A stretch of DNA of 64,000 nt from Natrinema sp031626495 (GCF_031626495.1 NZ_JAMQOJ010000004.1:310001-374000); one strand, 5' to 3'; counted from the first letter of the stretch, positions 7,640 through 17,452 are shown. Numbers and translations: made by a program. The notes: generated by a model not told the origin, from the letters alone.

Positions 7640-10132
7640 TTACCGGTCGGCCGTCGTGCGTTCGGCGGTTGCGATCGCGGCAGCGTTCGGGGCGACGTCG
7701 TGGACGCGAACGAGGTCGACGCCACGCTCGGCCGCGAGCGCCGTCGCGGCCACGGTCGGCGCGAGTCGATCGTCGTCGCGACGCGTGACGCGATCGAACA
7801 TCGACTTGTGGGAGTGGCCGATCATAATCGACGTCCCCAGGCCTTGAAACTCCGCGATCCGATCGATCAACTCGAAGCTCTCGGCGGCGGTCGTCCCGAA
7901 GCCGAGTCCGGGATCGAGAACCAGCTGCGATCGATCGATACCCGCACGCTCGGCGAGGAGAACGCGCTCGGTTACTTCCTCCAGCACATCGTCGACCACG
8001 TCGTCGTAGCTGTGCCGTCGGTCGGGATCGACCGGCGCGGAGTGACTGTGCATGAGAACGGCCGGCACCTCGCGTTCGGCGACGATGCGCCGCATCGCCG
8101 CGTCCGTGAGCCCGGTAACGTCGTTTACCATGTCTGCTCCCGCGTCGAGGGCCGCCTCGGCGACCGTCGGTTTACGCGTGTCGATCGAGAGCATCGTCCC
8201 GAGGTCGCCGAGCCTCTCTATGACCGGCAGGACGCGTTCACGTTCCGTCACGGCAGAGACCGACTCGCCCCCCGGTCGAGTCGACTCACCGCCCACGTCT
8301 ATCACGTCCGCCCCTGCCGCGACCATCTCCTCGGCCCGAGCGACAGCGTCTTCGACCGCATCGTACTCGCCGCCGTCGTGGAACGAATCCGGCGTCACGT
8401 TCAAAATCCCCATCACCGCCGTCTCGTCGGTCCACGGATATTCGCCGCTCGAGCCGTCGGCCCCGATCCCGACCGTGTCGGTCAACTGTTCGGCGAGACG
8501 ACGGCCGCCGACCGACCGCCCGCGCAGTTTCGACGTCAGTATCTTGAACTGATCGACCGTTCCAGCGAGGACGACCTCGAGGCGTTGGTCCGTCGCCTCG
8601 ATGCCGGAGACCGCACAGGTTCCACCCAGCGACTCCATCAGCGAGCGCAACTCGGCAGCCACGTCGTGGCGGACGTGAAACCGTAACGTCCGGTGCGAGA
8701 TCCGATCCACACGATCTCGGGTAACCGAGGGTGGGACGTCGGCTCGCCCCATGACGGCTCGAGCTCGTTCCGTGGTCGGGGTCCGGACCGATCGTACCGT
8801 CTGCGTCCACCAGTCACGGGCTTCGCCGACGACGGACAGTGACCCGGTCACGAGCACACAGTCCGACGGGTTGGCCCTGCGGATCGCTCGATCGAGTGCC
8901 ACGAGCACCGACCCCGACTGGTCGATCACTGCGCTCGTCTCGCGATCGAACGTCGCCGCGAGGACGTCGGTTCCCTGGGCGCGGTCGACGTCCGCCTCGG
9001 CGAGATAGACTCGGTCCGGGTCCGGGAGCGATCGACACATCTCGACGAGGTCCTTCTCGCGCAACGAACCGAATACGAGGTAGAGGTCGTCGTAGTCGAA
9101 CCGCTCGAGGAGCGTCGCGAGCTTCCCGCACGCGTCGGGATTGTGAGCGCCGTCGAGAACCGTGAGCGGCGCGTCGTTCATCACCTCGAACCGACCGGGC
9201 CAGCGGACGTTCCGAATTCCGGCCGCGATGGCGGACTCGGACGGATCGGCGACCTGCTTGGCGAGTGTGGCAGCGATTCCCGCATTGATCGCCTGGTGTG
9301 AGCCGAGCAAAGGCGTCCGACTCTCGACCTGCCAGTCCGGTCCGACGAGCGAGACCGACGACGATACCGTCGAGACCGTTCGCGTCTCGTTTACCCGTAC
9401 GTCGGCGTCCGAGCGCCGGCCAGCGCTCGAACGTCTGTCGGCGCTCGCGGCGTCCGCGTCGGACGCATGGTCGTCCCCATCGACGGTTCCGACCGTCACG
9501 ACGTCCGTCTCCGCCCGAATCGTGTCTAGCGCTGCACCCGTTGCACCGGTCACCAGCGGCGCACCCGCTGGAGCGACCTGTGCTTTGTCGCGTGCGATTT
9601 CCTCGACCGTCGAACCGAGAATGTCGGTGTGCTCGAGACTGACGGTAGTGACCGCAGCGGCCGCGGGATCGACCACGCTCGTCGCGTCGTAACGGCCGCC
9701 GATGCCGACCTCGAGAACGGCAACGTCAACGTCCTCGCAGCCGAAGTGCCAGAGGGCCATTGCGGTGATCACTTCGAAGAACGTCGGTGCGGCCCCCGCC
9801 ACGGACCGATCGACGATGTGAGGCCAGACGGTTTCGACGAACCGCACCACCTCGCGTTTCGGTATCTTCCGACCCTGGACGGTGATACGCTCGCGCCGGT
9901 CGTTCAGGTCGGGCGAGGTATAACAGCCGACCGTGAGCCCCGTCTCTCGAAGGATTCGATCGAGTATGCGGGCCGTACTCCCTTTACCGTTCGAGCCTGC
10001 GATCTGGACGGCGACGAGATCCTCGTGGGGATCGTCCAGGTCGGCAAGCATCGCGGCGGTCGCGTCCGTCCCCATCTCGGGCCGGAGCCGCCGAAGCCGT
10101 TCTAGCCTGTTGACGGCCTCGTGATACTCCAT
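7640..10132 (-). CDS. Folylpolyglutamate/dihydrofolate synthase-dihydropteroate synthase fusion
   Basis: An 830-residue fusion known from haloarchaea (FolC followed by FolP). The FolC half (about 1-430) has the P-loop AGSNGKGST and the VLEVGIGGRYDATSV segment of Mur-ligase-like enzymes. A linker of about 100 residues follows. The C-terminal FolP half starts near MGILNVTPDSFHDGG and contains the pterin/pABA site pieces GGESTRPGGES and SIDTRKPTVAEAAL. It makes dihydropteroate and adds glutamate to folates, supplying the THF cofactor used by fhs, folD, the GcvT-type and metF-like genes nearby. The frame is open much further upstream, but MEYHEAVNRLERL at 10132 matches the usual haloarchaeal N-terminus; a GTG five codons earlier is an alternative. 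Confidence 0.93.
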   Translation of the reverse strand: MEYHEAVNRLERLRRLRPEMGTDATAAMLADLDDPHEDLVAVQIAGSNGKGSTARILDRILRETGLTVGCYTSPDLNDRRERITVQGRKIPKREVVRFVETVWPHIVDRSVAGAAPTFFEVITAMALWHFGCEDVDVAVLEVGIGGRYDATSVVDPAAAAVTTVSLEHTDILGSTVEEIARDKAQVAPAGAPLVTGATGAALDTIRAETDVVTVGTVDGDDHASDADAASADRRSSAGRRSDADVRVNETRTVSTVSSSVSLVGPDWQVESRTPLLGSHQAINAGIAATLAKQVADPSESAIAAGIRNVRWPGRFEVMNDAPLTVLDGAHNPDACGKLATLLERFDYDDLYLVFGSLREKDLVEMCRSLPDPDRVYLAEADVDRAQGTDVLAATFDRETSAVIDQSGSVLVALDRAIRRANPSDCVLVTGSLSVVGEARDWWTQTVRSVRTPTTERARAVMGRADVPPSVTRDRVDRISHRTLRFHVRHDVAAELRSLMESLGGTCAVSGIEATDQRLEVVLAGTVDQFKILTSKLRGRSVGGRRLAEQLTDTVGIGADGSSGEYPWTDETAVMGILNVTPDSFHDGGEYDAVEDAVARAEEMVAAGADVIDVGGESTRPGGESVSAVTERERVLPVIERLGDLGTMLSIDTRKPTVAEAALDAGADMVNDVTGLTDAAMRRIVAEREVPAVLMHSHSAPVDPDRRHSYDDVVDDVLEEVTERVLLAERAGIDRSQLVLDPGLGFGTTAAESFELIDRIAEFQGLGTSIMIGHSHKSMFDRVTRRDDDRLAPTVAATALAAERGVDLVRVHDVAPNAAAIATAERTTADR

Positions 10133-10374
10133 GTGGTGGTGGTTCACACGGCCGCCAATAAAGCTCCTGTCGAGGGATTCTAAACCACAGATAGTAGTCT
10201 GTTTCACATGTCCTGCCGTCATCGAGCCACGGCGTGACGATCGCTCTCGGTACCTGCGATGGTTCGATGACCTGCCGGAGTCCGTGGGGCCTCGAATCGA
10301 GGGGCCAGTAAACGCCCCGGGTCGAGCGACGGCAGAAAACACGTCGTATCCGGAAACCGATGGGTGTGTTAACA

Positions 10375-10380
10375 CTTATA
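10375..10380 (+). promoter_or_regulatory. TATA-like box of fhs
   Basis: cttata sits 25-30 nt before the ATG at 10405, ideal spacing for a leaderless transcript. It supports choosing 10405 over the in-frame ATG at 10360. Confidence 0.5.
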
Positions 10381-10404
10381 CAGCGCTCACGAAAACGTCC
10401 CTGT

Positions 10405-12123
10405 ATGGCATCCACACACGAGGACGAACAGTCGATACCGACCGATTACGAGATTGCACAGTCAGTCGACACGAAACACATCGCCGACGTCGTCGAACCG
10501 TTCGGGCTCAGGCGGGACGATCTGGAGCTGGTCGGCGAACAGAAGGCGAAGGTCAAACTCGAGGCGATCGAGCGGATCCAGCAGGAACGGAAGGCCGACG
10601 GGAAGCTCGTCCTCGTCACGGGGATGACGCCGACGCCGCTCGGGGAGGGCAAGACGGTAACGACGGTCGGGCTCGGACAGGCGTTCAATCAGATCGACAA
10701 GGAAGCCCTCGTCGCGATCCGGGAACCGTCGCTTGGCCCTGTCTTCGGGGTCAAAGGCGGAGCTGCGGGTGGTGGCTACTCTCAGGTACTCCCGATGGAG
10801 GATATCAATCTCCACTTTACCGGAGACCTTCACGCGCTCACGTCGGCACACAACCTCATCGCGACGATGCTCGACAACCACATCAAACACGGGAACGAAC
10901 TCGATGTCGAGGTCAACTGGGTCAACTGGCCGCGGGCGATCGACATGAACGATCGCGTCCTCCGCGAGACGGTGATCGGTCTCGGCGACATCGTGACCGG
11001 TCTTCCCCGCGAGGACGGGTTCATCCTGACGGCGGCCTCCGAACTGATGGCCGTCCTCTGTCTCGCCGATGGCATCGACGACCTCAAGGAGCGCCTCGCC
11101 CGCATCATCGTGGCGTACGATACGGACGGCGATCCGATCACCGTCGACGATATCGACGCGACAGGTGGTGCTGCGATCTTGTTGAAAGACGCGTTGAAAC
11201 CCAACGTCGTCCAGACGATCGAGGGAACGCCAGCCTTCGTCCACGGCGGTCCGTTCGCGAACATCGCCCACGGGACCAATTCGCTGATCGCCGACGAGGT
11301 CGCTGCCCATCTCTCGGAGTATCTCATTACGGAAGCCGGCTTCGGCTCCGATCTGGGCGCCGAGAAGTTCATGAACATCGTCTGCCGGTTCGGTGAGATG
11401 GAGCCCGACGCGGTCACGCTCGTCGCGTCCGTCCGGGCGCTGAAGTACCACGGCCAGGAGATGTGGCCGCCCGACCTCGACGAACTCGAGGCCGAGGACG
11501 TCGACGCGGTCCGTGGGGGGTTCGAGAATCTCGACAAACACGTCGAAAACCTCCGGAAATTCGGCGTCCCAGTCGTCGTCGCACTCAACCGTTTCCCGGG
11601 TGATACCGACGCGGAGGTACAGGCGGTCATCGACCACTGCGAGGATGATCTCGGCGTCAGCGTCGCCGAATCGAACGTCTTCAGTGACGGTGGCGAGGGC
11701 GGAATCGAACTCGCCGAGGAACTGGTCGCTGCTGCGGAGTCCGAGTCGACGTTCGAACCGCTTTACGATCTCGACGTCCCGATCAAGGAGAAGATCGAAA
11801 CCATCGCGACGGAGATTTACGGGGCCGACGGCGTCGAATACCACAGCGACGCCGAAGACGACATCGAGCGGCTCACCGGACACGGCTTCGACGACGTTCC
11901 GATCTGTATGTCGAAGACGTTCCATTCGCTCAGTGACGAGGCGAGTCGGAAGGGCGCACCCGAGGGCTGGACGCTCGAAATAAACGAGGTCTATCCCTCG
12001 GCCGGCGCCGGATTCCTCGTGGCGCTCACCGCCGACGTCCTCACGCTGCCCGGCCTTCCCGCCGAACCGGCCGCCGCTGGTATGGACCTCCACTCCGACG
12101 GGAGCGTTTCAGGGCTCTTCTAA
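10405..12123 (+). CDS. fhs: Formate--tetrahydrofolate ligase
   Basis: A 572-residue Fhs, the normal length for the family. The nucleotide-binding loop TPLGEGKTVTTVGLGQA lies near residue 75. Other conserved blocks are REPSLGPVFGVKGGAAGGGY, the LNRFPGDTDAE segment and the C-terminal YPSAGAGFLVALTADVLTLPGLP. It interconverts formate + THF + ATP with 10-formyl-THF. Run towards formate it conserves one ATP and is the last step of methyl-group oxidation; run forwards it feeds C1 units into biosynthesis. Its place beside folate synthesis, FolD, MetF-like and two THF-dependent methyl or methylene donors suggests the oxidative direction could matter here. The start MASTHEDEQ is backed by a TATA-like box at 10375. 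Confidence 0.96.
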   Translation: MASTHEDEQSIPTDYEIAQSVDTKHIADVVEPFGLRRDDLELVGEQKAKVKLEAIERIQQERKADGKLVLVTGMTPTPLGEGKTVTTVGLGQAFNQIDKEALVAIREPSLGPVFGVKGGAAGGGYSQVLPMEDINLHFTGDLHALTSAHNLIATMLDNHIKHGNELDVEVNWVNWPRAIDMNDRVLRETVIGLGDIVTGLPREDGFILTAASELMAVLCLADGIDDLKERLARIIVAYDTDGDPITVDDIDATGGAAILLKDALKPNVVQTIEGTPAFVHGGPFANIAHGTNSLIADEVAAHLSEYLITEAGFGSDLGAEKFMNIVCRFGEMEPDAVTLVASVRALKYHGQEMWPPDLDELEAEDVDAVRGGFENLDKHVENLRKFGVPVVVALNRFPGDTDAEVQAVIDHCEDDLGVSVAESNVFSDGGEGGIELAEELVAAAESESTFEPLYDLDVPIKEKIETIATEIYGADGVEYHSDAEDDIERLTGHGFDDVPICMSKTFHSLSDEASRKGAPEGWTLEINEVYPSAGAGFLVALTADVLTLPGLPAEPAAAGMDLHSDGSVSGLF

Positions 12124-12387
12124 CGCGTACAGCGTCGTTCCGCTATCCCTCTGCTCTCGGTCGTACTTTGATCGTTCCGACCTGCCACAGTGCCATAAGA
12201 CCGTCCGGCGCTCGCAGTCACATCTCTCGGTCCGACAGGTCTCTCGGGACCGTTCGTATCTATACTCCCGAAGCCCATCCCATTCACGTTCACTCACCAC
12301 CAGCTAGCGTTCCGGAGCGATACACTGTAGGGCCACTGACGGCTACGCCGTCGGTATCCATACCTGGGGTTCTCACCGCACACCGCG

Positions 12388-12768
12388 TCATTCGAGCGTT
12401 GCTACGACCTCGATCTCGACGGCGGCCCCTTTCGGAACCGAACCGACCTCGATCGCGCTGCGAGCCGGTGGCGATGTTTCGAAGAATTCGGCGTACGCCT
12501 CGTTCATTTCGTCGAAATCGGAGATATCGTCGAGGTACACCGTTACCTTCAGGATGTCCGCCATTTCCAGATCTTCCGCCGCGAGGATTGCCGCGACGTT
12601 CTCCAGACACTGGCGCGTCTGGACGGCGACGGGTCCCTCGTCACGGACGTCTCCCTCGAGAGTCAACGGAAGTTGGCCCGCCGTGAACAGGAGGTCGCCG
12701 TTCGTCGTTGCCTGGCTGTACGCCCCGACCGCTGCGGGAGCATCGTCAGTGCTAACGAGTCGTTTCAT
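12388..12768 (-). CDS. RidA family reactive-imine deaminase
   Basis: A 126-residue Rid protein of typical size. It has GAYSQATTNGDLLFTAGQ at residues 16-33 and the catalytic Arg in PPARSAIEVGSVPKGA near residue 103, then the VEIEVVA strand. RidA proteins hydrolyse enamines and imines such as 2-aminoacrylate released by PLP-dependent serine/threonine dehydratases. An IlvA-type dehydratase is encoded 8 kb away, which makes a functional pair plausible. The Arg supports true deaminase activity rather than one of the non-enzymatic Rid subfamilies. Confidence 0.9.
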   Translation of the reverse strand: MKRLVSTDDAPAAVGAYSQATTNGDLLFTAGQLPLTLEGDVRDEGPVAVQTRQCLENVAAILAAEDLEMADILKVTVYLDDISDFDEMNEAYAEFFETSPPARSAIEVGSVPKGAAVEIEVVATLE

Positions 12769-12788
12769 CCCCTCAAAAAATCGAGGGG
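12769..12788 (-). promoter_or_regulatory. Hairpin immediately before the ridA-type start codon
   Basis: Arms cccctc (12769-12774) and gagggg (12783-12788) enclose an 8-nt A/T loop and abut the ATG at 12768. A TATA-like sequence (gataatata on the plus strand, 12792-12800) follows further upstream. The transcript start would fall in or next to the stem. Confidence 0.35.
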
Positions 12789-12881
12789 GACGATAATATA
12801 GGTATCGACGGCGACGGTGGCCAGAGCGTCCCGATCACGACGATCAAAACCGATTTCAGTTCGTCAGCGGTCCAGCACCCC

Positions 12882-14714
12882 TCACTTACCCCAATCGTGT
12901 GGCTCGAGAAACGACCGGAACTTGTCGAGCAGTGAGTCGTGCCCCCGTTCGTTGTCGCGAAACCAGCTAGCGAGCCCCCCGACCGCGATGATGGCGACGA
13001 GCGCGAACGGTCCGCCCGCTAACACTGCCGTCGCTTGAAGGACCTCGGCGCTTCCCGTCACCAGCACCGAAACGGCGACCACTCCCTGGAAGAGTCCCCA
13101 GAACACGATCGCACCGGTCGTCGGGGTACGGTCGCGTTTCGTCGCTAACACGGACACCACGAGCGTCGACGTGTCGGCTGACGTGGTCATGAACACGATG
13201 ATCAGCGCCAGAAACAGGAACATCAGCAACTGGCTGATCGGAAACGCTTCGAACAACGGGAACCCTGCGACCGCCTCGGATCCGCCGTAGGCGTCGATCG
13301 ACGCGAGGATGTCCGCGCTGCCGGTGTGCTGGACGTGAAGCGCTGTCGAACCCAACAGGAGAAACCACACCATCGTCGCGGCGGACGTCGCGACGAATCC
13401 CGTGAGTACGACCGTTCGAATCCGCCGACCCCGCGAGAGGGCCGCGAGGAACAGTCCGGCGAAGGGTGCCCACGAGAACCACCACGCCCAGTTCCAGATC
13501 GTCCAGTCGGCGACCCACGGGTCGCCGACGTACACGCTCATTGCGAGGAACTGTTCGACGTACGACCCGACCGCGTTCGATCCGCGCTCGAGGACGACCG
13601 GCTGCGGGGCAACGCTGAACAGCAAGATCGCGAACAGGCCGAACAGAACGATGTTCACGGCAGCGAGGCGTCGAATACCGCGATGAACGCCGCTCTGGGC
13701 CGACATGACGAACACGAACGCGAGTCCAGCGACGAACACCACCGAGCCAACCGTATCGAACGGCACGCCCCACTGGTAGGTAATTCCCGTGAGGAACTGC
13801 TGACTCACCAGCGCGATCGAGGTTGCAACCCCACCGATCGTCGCGAAAATCGCCAGCAGGTCGACGAGTTGGCACCACCTGGAATCGAGATTGTCGGCGC
13901 CGAGAAACGGCGTCAGGATCGAGGAAACCCGCAACGGTGCGCCCTGCTGGTAGACGAAGTATGCGATCGGGACCCCGACGACGATGTACGCGCTCCAGGC
14001 GGTAAAGCCCCAGTGAAACAGTGAATACGTGAGGGCAGCGGTGATGGCCGCTTCGGATTGGGGTTCGACAGCGAAAAACGGCGGTGGCGTTCGGTAGTGA
14101 AACAGTGCCTCCGCTGGCCCCCAGAACACGATGCCAGCGGCGATCCCGGCGGTGAAGACCATCGTGAAGTAGACCGGATACGTGTAGGTCGGCTCGGCGT
14201 CCTGACCGCCCAACGTGATGTCTCCCCAGGGTCCGACGAGCAAGTACAGGCAGAACGCGACCGACAGCAACGTCGCTGCGGCGAACAGCCACCCGAGATT
14301 CGTGGTCACTACCTCCCGGGCCGCCGTGACGGTGGCGATCGTCTGCGACGGGACGAGCAGTTGACCGACGAAGAACAGAACGAACACCGCGACCGGAATA
14401 CCGAACGTGAGTCGCTCCTGTCGGGAGAGGAACGCACTGACCGACTCGGTCACCTCGAACTGTCGAACCCGCAGGAAAGAGACGCCGTGTTGCTCCTCGT
14501 CGACGTCGCTTTCGGTCGGTAACACCGCGAGGTACGTCAGCCCGGAACCGAAAAATACCAGCGAAAGGACGAGCCATCCCTGGCCCGTTATCTGTTCGCT
14601 GACGAATTCGGGAAAGAAAAACCCCGAAACGACGACGGTGCCCGATAGCACACAGAGCGGAATCAGTAGCTTTTGAAGCACCCGTTCGGTGGTGCTACTC
14701 CCGTGCAATCCCAT
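12882..14714 (-). CDS. BCCT-family transporter (first copy)
   Basis: A 610-residue membrane protein with about twelve hydrophobic segments and the BCCT signature WAWWFSWAPFAGLFLAALSR near residue 380. The stretch FMTTSADTSTLVVSVLA near residue 510 matches the T-S-S/A-D-S segment of the family. BCCT proteins import betaine, choline, carnitine or DMSP using Na+ or H+. The glycine motif of helix 3 is unusual here (FTAGIAAGIVFWGPAEALF) and lacks the classical G-M-G-I/D run, so substrate or coupling ion may differ from the second copy at 18.5 kb. The ATG at 14714 (MGLHGSSTTERV) fits a TATA-like cattaatg at 14739-14746; the longer upstream frame reads low-quality sequence. Confidence 0.9.
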   Translation of the reverse strand: MGLHGSSTTERVLQKLLIPLCVLSGTVVVSGFFFPEFVSEQITGQGWLVLSLVFFGSGLTYLAVLPTESDVDEEQHGVSFLRVRQFEVTESVSAFLSRQERLTFGIPVAVFVLFFVGQLLVPSQTIATVTAAREVVTTNLGWLFAAATLLSVAFCLYLLVGPWGDITLGGQDAEPTYTYPVYFTMVFTAGIAAGIVFWGPAEALFHYRTPPPFFAVEPQSEAAITAALTYSLFHWGFTAWSAYIVVGVPIAYFVYQQGAPLRVSSILTPFLGADNLDSRWCQLVDLLAIFATIGGVATSIALVSQQFLTGITYQWGVPFDTVGSVVFVAGLAFVFVMSAQSGVHRGIRRLAAVNIVLFGLFAILLFSVAPQPVVLERGSNAVGSYVEQFLAMSVYVGDPWVADWTIWNWAWWFSWAPFAGLFLAALSRGRRIRTVVLTGFVATSAATMVWFLLLGSTALHVQHTGSADILASIDAYGGSEAVAGFPLFEAFPISQLLMFLFLALIIVFMTTSADTSTLVVSVLATKRDRTPTTGAIVFWGLFQGVVAVSVLVTGSAEVLQATAVLAGGPFALVAIIAVGGLASWFRDNERGHDSLLDKFRSFLEPHDWGK

Positions 14715-14738
14715 ATCGCTAGATTGTTTCCGGACCTT

Positions 14739-14746
14739 CATTAATG
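14739..14746 (-). promoter_or_regulatory. TATA-like box of the first BCCT gene
   Basis: cattaatg lies 25-32 nt upstream of the ATG at 14714 on the reverse strand, in an AT-rich patch. Confidence 0.4.
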
Positions 14747-14845
14747 CCGTTGCAGTCGGGTCGGTCGAACCTGTAGAAATCGCCGCCGGCAGCGACGGCG
14801 ACGCTATGGTTCCGGCTCGAACCGGTCTCGTGAACTGGCCCTCGA

Positions 14846-15217
14846 TCAGGCTACGAGCATCGCAATCTCTTCGATCGCGTCGTCGAGATCGCTGACGACG
14901 AACGATTCGCGGGTGCTGTCGGTCAGTTCGACGTGAAGTTTTGCTGGAGAATCGTCGTGCTCCGATTCGGCCGGTTCCGCCCGTGGCTCCGCGTCGGTCA
15001 CGCGCTCGATGTCCTCGAGGTCGATCCACATCGGCTCCCCGCCGAGAGCGGAATCCAGAAGGTGTGGACTGAACAGTAACCGCTGATCGGTGAGATACAG
15101 CTTCCCGCCGAGCGGGCGCGCACCTGAGCGCATGTAATTAGCGTAGAACGCTCCGATCAGTTCCTCTCCGGATCGGAACTCCTGACTCGTGACCCACCAG
15201 CTACCGATGTCGCCCAT
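14846..15217 (-). CDS. GRAM/PH-like domain protein, haloarchaeal
   Basis: A 123-residue soluble protein. The segment from GEELIGAFYANYMR through GGKLYLTDQRLLFSPHLLD has the G-x-L-x-L-T-x-x-R-L-x-F pattern of GRAM/PH-type folds, which often bind lipids or act as small scaffolds. The C-terminus is acidic. I chose MGDIGSWWVTSQEF at 15217; ten in-frame codons upstream look non-coding. It lies downstream of the K+ channel gene on the same strand, with 70 nt between them. The function is not known to me. Confidence 0.65.
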   Translation of the reverse strand: MGDIGSWWVTSQEFRSGEELIGAFYANYMRSGARPLGGKLYLTDQRLLFSPHLLDSALGGEPMWIDLEDIERVTDAEPRAEPAESEHDDSPAKLHVELTDSTRESFVVSDLDDAIEEIAMLVA

Positions 15218-15287
15218 GCATGCTAGTAGTTCGCATTGTTTACACAAATAGGTTCCGTCGGCGGGTATCGATGCTTCGCTGCCCGGC

Positions 15288-16529
15288 TCACGACGACTCG
15301 GCGTCCGCTTCGTCGCGGTTCCCGGACTCGAATAGCGACACAGTGTTCCGTCCCTCGAGGATCGACTGGCCGAGAATCCGACCGCCGATCTCGATCAGGC
15401 TGATCACGTCGTCGGCTCCTACCTCTTCGAACTTGTCGAGGTGTTTCCGATCGTTGGCGGCGGCGACGATTCGAACCTCGGGGTTCGCCTTTCTGGCAGC
15501 GAGAATCGCGAGTACGTCCCGTGCATCGTCCCGCGTGGCGATGACGACGCCGCGCGCGTCGTCGATCTTTGCGTCGCGTAACGTCTCCACGTCCGTCGGA
15601 TCGGCGGTTATGACGTTGATGTCCCTGTCGTCCAGGTCGGCCGCCCGTTCCGAGTCGGGCGTTACCACGACGACGTCGATCTCTCCCGCGAGTTCTTCGA
15701 GCACCGATTCCGTGATGTCGCTATAGCCGAGGACCAGCACGTGGTCCTCGAGCAACGTGAGTTCTGAGGCTGTCATGTCTCCGAACGCCGCCGCCATTCG
15801 TTTTTCGATCGTCGGGACCACGAGTGCCCCGATCGCGGCCGTGAAGGCACCCGTCCCGAGAAAGATGACCGAGAGGGAGAACCACTTCGCCCCGGTGCTC
15901 GCCGGCGTTATATCACCGTATCCGACGGTCGCGATAGTAACGGTGACGTAATAAAACGCGTCACCCCACGTCTCCAGTCCGATGAACTGGTCGCGAAGCG
16001 TGTACGAGCCGATGGCTCCGTACAGTACCACGCCGACGATCGACGACAGCGCTGCGATTTGGATCCCCGAGAGTTCGATTCGCTGGTCGAACGTGCGCCG
16101 GTTCACGAGGAGGAACGGAACGGTAACGAGACACAACAGTAGTAGCGGAACGTCGGTCGCTCCGAACGTCGTCAGTGGTAAGAGCGTGACGAGCGGGAGA
16201 ACCAGCAGCGCCAGATACCACGCGAGACGCTTTCGTCGCCGGAGCCCGAAAACGAGTGGCACGAGAACGAACGCGAGCAGAACACTGGTGAACTGCAGGA
16301 AGGTCGGATCTCCTGGAAGTATCGCCGCGAGCGGCCCATCGAAGGTGACGTCCGACCGGCTGAGGTTCGACAAGCCGGTAACGAACGTGAGGACGGCCAC
16401 AGCCCCGGTCAGAAGCACTGCTACCTTCGCTCCCGAGAGCACCTGCCAGTGGACGAGCTGGACCCTGTCCGTGTGATAGAATAGCTGCTCGAGGGCAGCA
16501 TCCAGCTTCGTCTGGGGATCGCTCGACAC
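15288..16529 (-). CDS. Potassium channel with TrkA-N (RCK) domain
   Basis: A 413-residue protein with an N-terminal membrane part of about six hydrophobic helices and a pore loop carrying the K+ selectivity filter TVGYGD near residue 225. A cytoplasmic RCK/TrkA-N Rossmann domain follows (HVLVLGYSDITESVLEEL near residue 285). Such channels pass K+ and are gated by nucleotides or ligands bound to the RCK domain. In a salt-in organism they belong to osmotic and ionic control, which fits the nearby BCCT and stress genes. The open frame runs far upstream as a shadow of uspA, so I chose the GTG at 16529 (VSSDPQTKLDAAL). It is divergent from uspA. Confidence 0.85.
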   Translation of the reverse strand: MSSDPQTKLDAALEQLFYHTDRVQLVHWQVLSGAKVAVLLTGAVAVLTFVTGLSNLSRSDVTFDGPLAAILPGDPTFLQFTSVLLAFVLVPLVFGLRRRKRLAWYLALLVLPLVTLLPLTTFGATDVPLLLLCLVTVPFLLVNRRTFDQRIELSGIQIAALSSIVGVVLYGAIGSYTLRDQFIGLETWGDAFYYVTVTIATVGYGDITPASTGAKWFSLSVIFLGTGAFTAAIGALVVPTIEKRMAAAFGDMTASELTLLEDHVLVLGYSDITESVLEELAGEIDVVVVTPDSERAADLDDRDINVITADPTDVETLRDAKIDDARGVVIATRDDARDVLAILAARKANPEVRIVAAANDRKHLDKFEEVGADDVISLIEIGGRILGQSILEGRNTVSLFESGNRDEADAESS

Positions 16530-16798
16530 GATACGGTAATACGTGCCGAACCCTTGTAAACGATACTCTCGGAATCGTGCCGTCGCTCGGTTCCGGTCAG
16601 GACACACGTCTCCTGCTACGGCCGTCCGCCGGTCCGAACCGTCGGGCTGCCAGTGGCTGCCTTCCAGTACGGCTACCGCCCGTGCTGCTCGAGGGTATTC
16701 TTCTCGGTACGATATCGAGCGTCCGACGGCGCGTTCGCTTTCGGTCAGTGAGACTGAATCGTTGAGCGACAGGGGGATTCGCCGGGACGGCTGCTCCA

Positions 16799-16808
16799 AA
16801 ACTATATC
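16799..16808 (+). promoter_or_regulatory. TATA-like element of uspA-type gene
   Basis: aactatatca lies about 35-44 nt before the ATG at 16843 in the roughly 310-nt divergent region between the channel and the stress protein. This gives a short leader of about 10-15 nt. Confidence 0.35.
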
Positions 16809-16842
16809 ATTCTGGACTGTGAATTGTGCACACGGGCCAAGC

Positions 16843-17283
16843 ATGTACGATGACATTCTGATCCCGACGGACGGTGGCAAGCAAGCGCTGAAAGGGGCCG
16901 AACACGGTGTCGAACTCGCGGCATCGGTCGGCGCGACGATCCACGCACTATACGTGATCGAACTGCCTGGCGCCCCCCGAACGACGTACATCATGGAAGA
17001 CGAGGAGCGAGTCCGAGAGGAGTACCGGGAGTACGGCGAGGAAGTCACGACGGAAGTGTGTGAGATGGCAGCCGAAGCCGGCGTCGACTGCGTCACTGCG
17101 GTCAAAACCGGTAGCGCGCACGAAGAGATCAAAGAGTACTCCGAAGAGGAGGATATCGACCTCATCGTGGTGGGAACCAGGTATCAGGGCAAGTTCGGCG
17201 CGCTGATGGGGAGCAACGCCGAGAAAGTGGTCCGGACGTCAGAGATTCCGGTGATCACGGTGCGGGTCAAAGGAACCGAGTGA
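16843..17283 (+). CDS. Universal stress protein UspA family
   Basis: A 146-residue single-domain Usp. It starts MYDDILIPTDGG, the usual first strand, and has the ATP-type loop VVGTRYQGKFGALMGSNAEK (G-x2-G-x9-G-S) near residue 112, ending VPVITV-like (EIPVITVRVK). Family members bind ATP or act in stress signalling, and in archaea they are often encoded beside transporters and channels. The open frame extends upstream, but the methionine at 16843 fits the family N-terminus. Confidence 0.92.
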   Translation: MYDDILIPTDGGKQALKGAEHGVELAASVGATIHALYVIELPGAPRTTYIMEDEERVREEYREYGEEVTTEVCEMAAEAGVDCVTAVKTGSAHEEIKEYSEEEDIDLIVVGTRYQGKFGALMGSNAEKVVRTSEIPVITVRVKGTE

Positions 17284-17452
17284 CGACCGATCGTCGTCCG
17301 GGGATGCCTGCGCTCGGCCGATAGCGCATCGATCGACGCCGTAACGCGAGGCATCCGCCGGGACGGACTCGCCCGGCGCAACCGCGCCGAACGGGGTGCG
17401 CCCGTCCTGCTCGTGCCCAGCGCCGGCGGGATTGCGAACGGTACGGCCCGAC

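Noticed and set aside
10462..12093. 543-codon reverse frame inside fhs
   Set aside because: Mirrors the codon structure of fhs; no recognisable motif on the reverse strand.
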